Assembly (NCBI GenBank): GCA_049589355.1
Contig: JBAWAP010000245.1
Coordinates: forward strand, 1-13,333
Length of the DNA stretch: 13,333 nt
Source of the DNA: JBAWAP01 sp049589355
Lineage (GTDB): Bacteria; Chloroflexota; Anaerolineae; VGOG01
Direction: 5' to 3'
The notes beneath the pieces are model-generated. The model was not told the origin of the DNA. It did not search any database and saw only the letters and a program-made list of their open reading frames with translations. Positions within the stretch are counted from its first letter, which is position 1; every line of letters starts with the position of its first letter. The translations under genes were made by a program, and so were the position numbers. Below are positions 6,009 through 13,333 of this stretch, piece after piece.

Positions 6009-6798
6009 GGCCTGTAGCTTTCAGCAAAACCTCGTCTCCCACCTCCGCCTCCAGAGTTTGAGACGCGCTACCGCCAGAGACAGAGATCTCCAAATGGCCC
6101 TCACTGCCGATGAGAGCCAAGAGCGTACCCGGCGTCCCTTCAGCGTAGTGATTTGCAATTCCCCGGATACTCTGCTCTTGGATCCCGATAATGCCCTCTC
6201 TCAGCAAGAGGTGATCAGCCAAATCTGTTGACGTAATGCTCGTGACCAGATTACCGAAGCGGTCAATGTGGATGACCTGACCGACGATGGTTCCGTCGGG
6301 GCGGACCTGAGGCCGGGGCAGGGGGAAGGCGACGACCTCCGTCAGGGGCGCGCCAAACTCGGCTAGCGGGATGCCTCGCGCTAGGTGGGCGGCGACGGGG
6401 GCGAAGATGTCACGGCCGTGGAAGGTGCGGCTGACAGGGGAGAGGTGGTAGCGGGGGTTGGTGAGGTCCACTATCTCTTCCACCATCTCGCGAGCAACCA
6501 CGTAGCTCAGGACGCCGTTGTCGGGGGCCACGAAGGTGGCCCGGGGCGTCCGCAGAGCGATGGCTCGCCGTTCGCTGCCCACTCCCGGATCAATGACCAC
6601 CACGTGGACGGTGCCCTGGGGGAAGTACGGGTAAGCGGTGTAGAGGGTATAAGCTGCTTCACGCACATCTTGGGGCGAGATTTCGTGGGAGATATCCACT
6701 ATGGTGGCTGTGGGGTCAATGCCCAGGATGATCCCCTTCATCGTCCCCACATAGCCATCCGCCAGCCCAAAATCAGTGGTCAAAGTGATGATGCTCAC
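5992..6798 (-). CDS. SAM hydrolase / SAM hydroxide adenosyltransferase (DUF62)
   Basis: A 268-residue protein of the DUF62 family, relatives of fluorinase and chlorinase. Characterised ordinary members use water or hydroxide to split S-adenosylmethionine into adenosine and methionine. Seen are LTTDFGLADGYVGTMKG at the N-terminus, VIDPGVGSERRAI with Asp70 and Arg77, and TFHGRDIFAPVAAHLA with His127. These correspond to the Asp-Arg-His set of water-using members and argue against a halogenase. The C-terminal beta-barrel domain shows IHIDRFGNLVTSI. The start is GTG at 6798 with GGGAGG 9 nt upstream. It is the first gene of the minus-strand operon, behind the divergent promoter region shared with gyrB. 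The physiological purpose of this family is still unclear. Confidence 0.92.
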   Translation of the reverse strand: MSIITLTTDFGLADGYVGTMKGIILGIDPTATIVDISHEISPQDVREAAYTLYTAYPYFPQGTVHVVVIDPGVGSERRAIALRTPRATFVAPDNGVLSYVVAREMVEEIVDLTNPRYHLSPVSRTFHGRDIFAPVAAHLARGIPLAEFGAPLTEVVAFPLPRPQVRPDGTIVGQVIHIDRFGNLVTSITSTDLADHLLLREGIIGIQEQSIRGIANHYAEGTPGTLLALIGSEGHLEISVSGGSASQTLEAEVGDEVLLKATGHEDRQ

Positions 6799-6818
6799 CG
6801 TTTCTTTCCTCCCGTATT

Positions 6819-6847
6819 ATTTTACTCCAGAGATTGATTCTCGTCAA
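6819..6847 (-). promoter_or_regulatory. Probable sigma-70 promoter for the DUF62-murA-NAD operon
   Basis: On the minus strand TTGACG (6847-6842) and TAAAAT (6824-6819) are 17 bp apart. The predicted start lies close to the ribosome binding site at 6813-6808, giving a very short leader of about 15 nt, so the site is less certain than the gyrB promoters. Its -35 box is back to back with that of gyrB P1, 6 bp apart. Confidence 0.55.
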
Positions 6848-6853
6848 GGTCGT

Positions 6854-6882
6854 TTGACAAGCCGCTCATTGTTCTATATAAT
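6854..6882 (+). promoter_or_regulatory. gyrB promoter P1
   Basis: TTGACA (6854-6859), a 17-bp spacer and TATAAT (6877-6882) make a perfect sigma-70 consensus. The expected start is near 6889, giving a leader of about 150 nt before gyrB. No open frame of note is seen in that leader. Confidence 0.85.
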
Positions 6883-6977
6883 AACAGTGGATTCTTGCCG
6901 ATTTTGCTTCCGATGCACATAGAGCAGAGAGGATGATCTAGCGTCGCAAACCTTGGACGACTTGGCCCAAATCCCTA

Positions 6978-7006
6978 TTGACAAAGTAGAACACCTGTGC
7001 TATAAT
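6978..7006 (+). promoter_or_regulatory. gyrB promoter P2 (extended -10)
   Basis: TTGACA (6978-6983), a 17-bp spacer and TATAAT (7001-7006), with TGC directly before the -10 box as an extended -10 element. The expected start is near 7013, about 27 nt before the gyrB ATG. An AGGAGA ribosome binding site lies at 7029-7034. Confidence 0.9.
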
Positions 7007-7007
7007 T

Positions 7008-7023
7008 AGAATAGAGTTATTCT
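7008..7023. other. Inverted repeat at the gyrB P2 start site
   Basis: AGAATA (7008-7013) and TATTCT (7018-7023) form a perfect 6-bp inverted repeat with a 4-bp centre, right over the expected P2 start. It could be an operator or a small 5' hairpin stabilising the mRNA. Short palindromes occur by chance, so the functional claim is weak. Confidence 0.4.
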
Positions 7024-7039
7024 CTCTCAGGAGACAGCT

Positions 7040-9068
7040 ATGCCCACAGAGTACGATACCAGTGACATTCAAGTGCTGGAATACCCAGAGAACATCCAGC
7101 GACGACCGGGCATGTACGTCGGCGGCACTGGCCTGACTGCCCTGCATCACCTGGCCCACGAGTTGGTGGACAATGCCGTGGACGAGGCCCTGGCCGGAGC
7201 CTGCACCCACATTGAGGTCGAGATCCACCGCGACGGCTCCCTCACCGTGACCGACGACGGGCGCGGCATTCCCACCGGGATGCACCCCGAAAAGAACCGG
7301 CCTACACTGGAGCTGATCTTTACCGAGTTGCACTCCGGCGGCAAGTTCAAGGAAGGCAGCTATTCGACCAGCGGTGGGCTGCACGGCGTCGGTGTCAAGG
7401 CCACCAACGCGCTGTCCGAATGGCTGGAGGTGCGGGTGCAGCGGGATGGCGTGGTCTACTTTCAGCGCCACGAAGATGGGCTGCCCGTCACCCCAGTCCA
7501 GATTCTCGATCCGGCTACCGGGGAGGTGGTGAGCCAGGTGGGGGAGATGGGGGAGGCGAAGGCGATCAAGGCTCACGCCGACAAGAAGCTGGGCACCGGA
7601 TCGTCCATCACCTTCAAGCCCAGCCCCCACTTCTTGGATACCACCGACTTTGACTTTGATGCCCTGGCCCGACGCTTGCAGGTCATCGCTTTCCTGCTGC
7701 CGGGCGTGACCGTCGAGTTCACCGATCAGCGCAAGAAGAAAACGCGCCAAAAACTCTTCCGTTACGACGGTGGCCTGGTCGAGTACGTCAAGTGGCTCAA
7801 TGAAGAGCGCAGGCCGATCCATCGTGCCCCTATTGAGGTCAGGGGGGAGCAGAACGGGGTCGCCATCGAGGCCGTGCTCCAATGGCACACCGGCGTGGAC
7901 GACAGCGAGATCGTCAGCTTTGTCAACACCATCCCCACCCCCGATGGGGGCAGACACGTGGCCGGGTTCAAGAGCGCTGTCACCAAAGCCATCAACCAGT
8001 TCGCGTCGGAGAAAAAGCTGACTAAAGGCAAAGGAGAAGCCAGCATCCGGGGCAGCGACACCCTGGCCGGGCTGACGGCAGTGCTCAAGCTCTCCATGCA
8101 CGACCCCCAATTTACCAGCCAGACGAAGACGCAACTGGCCAGCGATCAGGTGCAGGGCATCGTCCACAGCATCGTCTACGAAGGATTGCTGGAGGAGTTG
8201 CGCAAAAAGGTCTCGCTGGGCAAGACCATCGTCCAGCAGGCCCAGGCGGCAGCCCAGGCGCGGGTGGCGGCCAGCAAGGCTCGTTCGCTGGTCATCCGGC
8301 GCAGCGTGTTGGATGCGGTGGACTCAGGTCTGCCGGGCAAGCTGGCTGACGTGAGCAAGGGCACGCCGACCGAGCATACGGTGCTGTACATCGTCGAGGG
8401 GGACAGCGCTGGAGGCTCGTGCAAGATGGCCCGCGACCGACGTTACCACGCCATTCTGCCCCTGCGCGGCAAACCCCTCAACGTGGAAGGGGTCAAGTTG
8501 ACCCGTCTGTTGAGCAACAACGAGATCAAGGCCATCATCGCGGCAGTCGGCAGCGGCGTGGGAGCCGACTTCCACGTCGAGGATATGCGCTATGGCGGGA
8601 TAGCCATCCTGGTGGACGCCGACGTGGACGGCGACCACATCCGCACCCTGCTCTACACATTGTTCTGGCGCTACATGCGCCCGATGATCGAGGCGGGCAG
8701 GCTCTACGTGGCCGTGGCCCCGCTGTACCTTCTGCGCCAGGGGAAGAAAACTCGCTACGCTTACTCAGACCGGGAGCGAGATGCCATCCTGCGGGAGTGG
8801 GGCCGTAAAGACGTGACTGCCCAACGCTACAAGGGTCTAGGCGAGATGAACCCTGAGCAGTTGCGCGAAACCGTCTTTCAGATCGGCGATGATGGCCCCT
8901 TTACCGGTAGTCTGCGCCGGGTGACCGTGGAGGACGTGCACCACGCCAACCAGATCATCAGCACCCTGATGGGCAAGTCGGCTCGTAGCCGCCGGAGTTG
9001 GCTGCTGGAACGTTGGCGCGAGGAAGAGAGCGGTGAGAACGGAGACGAGGACGAAGAGGTGACAGAAG

Positions 9069-9079
<11 letters not shown>
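7040..9079 (+). CDS. gyrB: Type IIA DNA topoisomerase subunit B (GyrB)
   Basis: A 679-residue ATPase subunit of DNA gyrase or topoisomerase IV. The GHKL ATPase shows ELVDNAVDEALAG (Glu41, Asn45), TDDGRGIP (71-78) and the YSTSGGLHGVGVKATNALS lid region. The transducer follows, then the TOPRIM domain with VEGDSAGGS (catalytic Glu453), LRGKPLNVE and LVDADVDGDH (Asp526, 528, 530, 532), and QRYKGLGEMNPEQL near the C-terminus. There is no large insert as in E. coli GyrB. The tail after about residue 655 is very acidic. The ATG at 7040 follows AGGAGA by 5 nt. Its last 11 nt overlap the next gene. A ParE assignment is possible because subunit A lacks a GyrA box. Confidence 0.95.
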
Positions 9080-11497
<2,418 letters not shown>

Positions 11498-11501
<4 letters not shown>

Positions 11502-11848
11502 GAAATATGCGCAATCCAGCAGGGATTGAGTGCCGCTTCTACTACGAGGATTACCACCGGGGGCGGGAACACCAGGAGTGCCGCCTCATGGCCCGCAACC
11601 GGGCTTCGGAGCGGTGGACTCCGAAGTTATGCCAGACCTGCCCGGTGCCACGTATCCTGCAGGCCAACGCTTGCCCCAATATGATCCTGGAGGCCCGAGT
11701 GGGACGACGTTTTGGCCTGGTGCGCCGCGTGCAGGTCGAGGCCTTCTGCACGCTGCAAATGAGCGAGGTGGCCGATCCCATGGTTGGGTGCGGTGAGTGT
11801 CATCGGCACCGACCGGGTGCTGCCGTCCTGGGTCTGGGTGAGGGCTAG
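11498..11848 (+). CDS. Conserved cysteine-rich protein coupled to gyrA
   Basis: A 116-residue protein of unknown function. Eight cysteines lie at 12, 28, 45, 48, 59, 84, 98 and 101, including LCQTCPVP and GCGECHRH. The order CRFYYEDY, HQECRL, WTPKLCQTCPVPRIL, ACPNMILEARVGRRFG, FCTL looks like a compact zinc- or iron-sulfur-binding protein. I recall similar uncharacterised proteins in Chloroflexota, but I cannot check this. GTG at 11498 overlaps the gyrA stop in a GTGA arrangement; ATG at 11507 is an alternative start. Neither has a strong ribosome binding site, so translation probably depends on gyrA readthrough of ribosomes. The last dozen residues look degenerate (AAVLGLGEG). Confidence 0.78.
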
Positions 11849-11861
11849 GGGCGTCCATACA

Positions 11862-12005
11862 CCATCGGATCAAGAAAGCCGCAGGCACCGTATCCAAGAT
11901 TTGCTGCCAGTGCTGAACCGTGGCCTCGGTGTTCATGACCGTTGATCGCGTTACGATCTCTTGGCCCGTGCGCAGATTCAATGTGCCATAGAATATGCTC
12001 TTTCC
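11862..12005 (-). pseudogene. IS630-like transposase remnant
   Basis: On the minus strand one frame reads GKSIFYGTLNLRTGQEIV, then TRSTVMNTEATVQHWQQILDTVPA in continuation. This resembles the DDE catalytic core of IS630-type transposases, where YG.L...G and the helix before the second acidic motif have this spacing. A stop codon sits directly upstream (12008-12006). After residue 35 of the conserved part the match breaks off, just where an intact gene would continue to the WDRAPWH-like motif. Only about 48 codons remain and no terminal inverted repeats can be paired, so it is a decayed fragment. It fills much of the 304-nt space between the cysteine-rich gene and the terminator. Confidence 0.6.
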
Positions 12006-12028
12006 CTACCGATTTCTCTAACCTTTCC

Positions 12029-12038
12029 AGGAGGTGAT
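12029..12038 (+). other. Orphan full-length Shine-Dalgarno sequence
   Basis: AGGAGGTGAT is a 10-nt perfect complement to the usual 16S rRNA 3' end. No ATG, GTG or TTG follows at 5 to 10 nt; the GTG within it would open only a frame of 16 codons. It may be the remnant of a gene whose start was lost next to the transposase fragment. Confidence 0.35.
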
Positions 12039-12152
12039 AGACACAATATACGACCTGTCGTCATCACAGATCGCATCGTGTTAGATTGGTGGCCCGATTA
12101 TATACCCGTCCCCTCGCTGGGGCAAGTCCATTGGTGCAATCAAGAGATAGTG

Positions 12153-12190
12153 TAAAAGCCACCTGCGTCAACTGCGCAGGTGGCTTTTTG
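12153..12190 (+). terminator. Strong intrinsic terminator
   Basis: An 11-bp perfect stem (AGCCACCTGCG at 12157-12167 with CGCAGGTGGCT at 12175-12185) and a 7-nt loop, followed by TTTT and preceded by AAAA, so it may work in both directions. It probably ends the gyrB-gyrA transcript about 300 nt after the last gene. Confidence 0.93.
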
Positions 12191-12341
12191 CTACTGCCAA
12201 AAGAGGTGAGCTTGTCGAAAGGTTGGGGGAGGGGCTTGTCGGGAGTGCGTCCCAACTTGCTTTAGCCACACCTGGTGTATTACATGGTATTACGGAGAGG
12301 AAATACTTAGATACAAGGTCGGAATTGATTAGGTCTAGGGA

Positions 12342-12370
12342 TAGACAGATCAGCTAAGAGCCTGTACAAT
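12342..12370 (+). promoter_or_regulatory. Promoter of the riboswitch leader
   Basis: TAGACA (12342-12347), a 17-bp spacer and TACAAT (12365-12370). The expected start is near 12377, about 45 nt before the riboswitch core, so the riboswitch and the small membrane protein would be on one transcript. Each hexamer has one mismatch to consensus. Confidence 0.65.
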
Positions 12371-12420
12371 TAGGTAAACTGCAAAGTTCATACTACCGCA
12401 ACGCCGACAGAGATCGCGAG

Positions 12421-12549
12421 CGGAAAGGCAAACCCATCGAGAGGTGGGGACGCAAAGCCACGGGTTCGAAGCTCCTCTAAACTGGGGCGAACTTACCTGG
12501 TGGATGTTTTTGGGATTCGGACGGGGACAGGGGGCATCGGCCTTTGCCT
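12421..12549 (+). promoter_or_regulatory. Cyclic-di-GMP-I (GEMM-I) riboswitch candidate
   Basis: The 5' half matches the GEMM-I core: GGCAAACC (12427-12434), a stem CCATC/GGTGG closed by the GNRA loop GAGA (12439-12442), then GGGACGCAAAGCC (12447-12459). The next helix is GTTCG (12464-12468) with CGAAC (12488-12492), flanked by GG/CC and CCA/TGG. The closing helix can form between AGGCAAA (12426-12432) and TTTGCCT (12543-12549), but about 40 nt separate it from the previous helix, so the 3' side is unusual. Downstream, CGGTA/TACCG (12562-12566, 12582-12586) and GTCGG/CCGAC (12556-12560, 12584-12588) are mutually exclusive and lie just before the ribosome binding site, a possible expression platform. 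The ligand is inferred from the class. Confidence 0.75.
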
Positions 12550-12604
12550 CCCTCAGTCGGGCGGTAAGGCGCCGGAACAACTACCGACAATGAAAGGAGT
12601 CACT

Positions 12605-12790
12605 ATGCATCGATTCTATGGTTTCGTGCTGCTCGTTGCTGGAATAGGGTTCGTGTTGCTGGGCGCATATCCATTTTTTACAAGCGGCTTTGGGAGTCGG
12701 GAAAGCATATTGCTCGTTGCTGAGTCTTGTGTATTTGCGTGTCTGTTGACCAGAACGGGTTACAGGATGTCCAAGGGAGAGTGTTTTTGA
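12605..12790 (+). CDS. Small two-helix membrane protein under the riboswitch
   Basis: A 61-residue protein of unknown family. Two hydrophobic segments are visible: FYGFVLLVAGIGFVLLGAY (about 4-22) and SILLVAESCVFACLL (about 34-48), joined by a glycine- and serine-containing loop with one Arg and one Glu. The tail RTGYRMSKGECF is basic. I chose the ATG at 12605, 6 nt after AAAGGAG; an in-frame ATG at 12590 and GTG at 12500 would put riboswitch sequence or the ribosome binding site inside the gene. It lies about 55 nt after the riboswitch candidate and is the only gene on that transcript. A role in a c-di-GMP-controlled surface or motility programme is a guess from the leader only. Confidence 0.6.
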   Translation: MHRFYGFVLLVAGIGFVLLGAYPFFTSGFGSRESILLVAESCVFACLLTRTGYRMSKGECF

Positions 12791-13131
12791 GACATCAAGA
12801 AGCGGGCAAGAAATGTATCCCGCGCCCTTAGAAACGCTCACTCCGAACCTCCCTAGAGTCACATAACCGCTATCAGAACCCGACTCATTCACGACTACTC
12901 TGGAGTTAAACTCCCCATAGTCTGGGATGGAGCACAATCTGCTCTTCCGCCCCTAGATCACAGTAAGTAGAGCACATGCTGAAAATGCTCGCTGAAGAGC
13001 ATGGCGAGAAGCCGTGAAAGCCATCGGGCCGGAACAAACAGATTGCTCCTTTCCAGGCTCAGCCCAAAGTCCGCTTGCGGCCGGCCTTCGCAAACGCCTG
13101 GACGCTTCGGTGACCCCAGCCTCCCTTGAGC
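12791..13131 (+). other. Gene-less stretch ending in a terminator, possible structured RNA
   Basis: No credible coding frame on either strand in about 340 nt. Several local hairpins are visible: GCGGG/CCCGC near 12800-12820, ATGCTC/GAGCAT around 12990 and TTGCG/CGCAA near 13075-13095. The strand sense is set by the strong terminator that follows. It may be a long 3' untranslated region of the membrane protein mRNA or a separate small RNA; no clear promoter is seen inside it. It does not match tmRNA, SRP RNA or RNase P RNA signatures that I know. Confidence 0.35.
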
Positions 13132-13170
13132 AAGAGCCATCCTGGAAACAGGATGGCTCTTTGCGTTTTT
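13132..13170 (+). terminator. Strong intrinsic terminator
   Basis: A 13-bp perfect stem (AAGAGCCATCCTG at 13132-13144 with its complement at 13149-13161), a GAAA tetraloop and the T-rich tail TTTGCGTTTTT. It ends a rightward transcript whose only visible gene is the small membrane protein. Confidence 0.93.
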
Positions 13171-13230
13171 CACCTACGGCCTTTAGAGGAAAAAGATGCC
13201 TTGTGCAAGCAATAGATGGCTTTGTTGCTA

Positions 13231-13259
13231 TTGCCAAACGGGTTGAAGTGTGGTATAGT
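13231..13259 (+). promoter_or_regulatory. Promoter toward the right edge
   Basis: TTGCCA (13231-13236), a 17-bp spacer and TATAGT (13254-13259), with TGG directly before the -10 box as an extended -10 element. It would drive a gene or RNA beyond the window, with its start near 13266. Confidence 0.65.
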
Positions 13260-13283
13260 ATGCTCAGCAGCCGAACAAGAAAA

Positions 13284-13314
13284 GGGATTACCGAGCCGTA
13301 GCTCTAGCAATCCC
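13284..13314 (+). other. Stem-loop at the 5' end of the right-edge transcript
   Basis: GGGATT (13284-13289) pairs with AATCCC (13309-13314), and inside it GAGC (13293-13296) pairs with GCTC (13301-13304) around the loop CGTA. It begins about 18 nt after the predicted start, so it is a 5' structure of a leader or of a noncoding RNA that continues outside the window. Confidence 0.45.
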
Positions 13315-13333
13315 AATACCTACTCCTGAATGG

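Noticed and set aside
6799..7039. Possible replication origin between the divergent operons.
   Set aside because: No TTATCCACA-like DnaA boxes and no AT-rich repeat array; the sequence is explained by promoters.
6938..8167. Long open frame of about 409 codons antisense to gyrB.
   Set aside because: It covers the gyrB ATPase domain and the promoter region, has no family motif, and is explained by codon bias of the G+C-rich sense gene.
11961..12155. Plus-strand frame of 64 codons ending at the terminator.
   Set aside because: No ribosome binding site at its start, it overlaps the transposase remnant, and the composition is not protein-like. It runs across the orphan Shine-Dalgarno sequence in another context.
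12581..12937. Minus-strand frame of 118 codons opposite the small membrane protein.
   Set aside because: No Shine-Dalgarno sequence or recognisable motif. The plus-strand reading has promoter, leader, ribosome binding site and hydrophobic segments.
12953..13237. Frames of 94 and 95 codons on both strands across the terminator at 13132.
   Set aside because: They run through a 13-bp terminator hairpin, lack start signals and look random.

Overview
The window looks like chromosomal DNA of a fairly G+C-rich bacterium. Chloroflexota (Anaerolineae-like) is the best guess, from the style of the GyrB/GyrA pair, the cysteine-rich protein coupled to gyrA and the IS630-like remnant. This is an inference; no rRNA or other marker is present to prove it.

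Layout. (1) Bases 1-1300 hold a small accessory cassette on the minus strand: genes for DUF433, DUF4160 and DUF2442 proteins (toxin-antitoxin-associated families) and a small CxxC protein. The cassette sits between two 101-bp direct repeats, 1258 bp apart. Each repeat carries the 3' end of yidD plus a hairpin. (2) Bases 1342-2107 carry yidD, rnpA and rpmH, with a consensus promoter in front of rpmH. (3) Bases 2168-6798 form a tightly packed minus-strand operon: a SAM hydrolase-type protein (DUF62), a coiled-coil protein of unknown function, MurA, a nicotinamidase-like hydrolase and nicotinate phosphoribosyltransferase. The last two form a Preiss-Handler NAD salvage pair. (4) Bases 6800-7040 are a divergent promoter region with two textbook sigma-70 promoters facing gyrB. 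(5) Bases 7040-11848 carry gyrB, gyrA and a conserved cysteine-rich protein, all overlapping. (6) Bases 11849-13333 are gene-poor: a transposase remnant, a strong terminator, a promoter, a cyclic-di-GMP-I (GEMM)-type riboswitch candidate in front of a 61-residue two-helix membrane protein, a long stretch without a gene ending in a strong terminator, and a new promoter with a structured leader running off the right edge.

Points of most interest. The cassette appears to have been inserted into the rpmH-rnpA-yidD(-yidC) operon, with the yidD end duplicated. MurA has Asp in place of the fosfomycin-reactive Cys. GyrA lacks both quinolone-contact residues and a recognisable GyrA box. The order rpmH (left) and gyrB (right) recalls the classic oriC neighbourhood, but dnaA-dnaN-recF are replaced by unrelated genes. 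A riboswitch candidate precedes an undescribed membrane microprotein.
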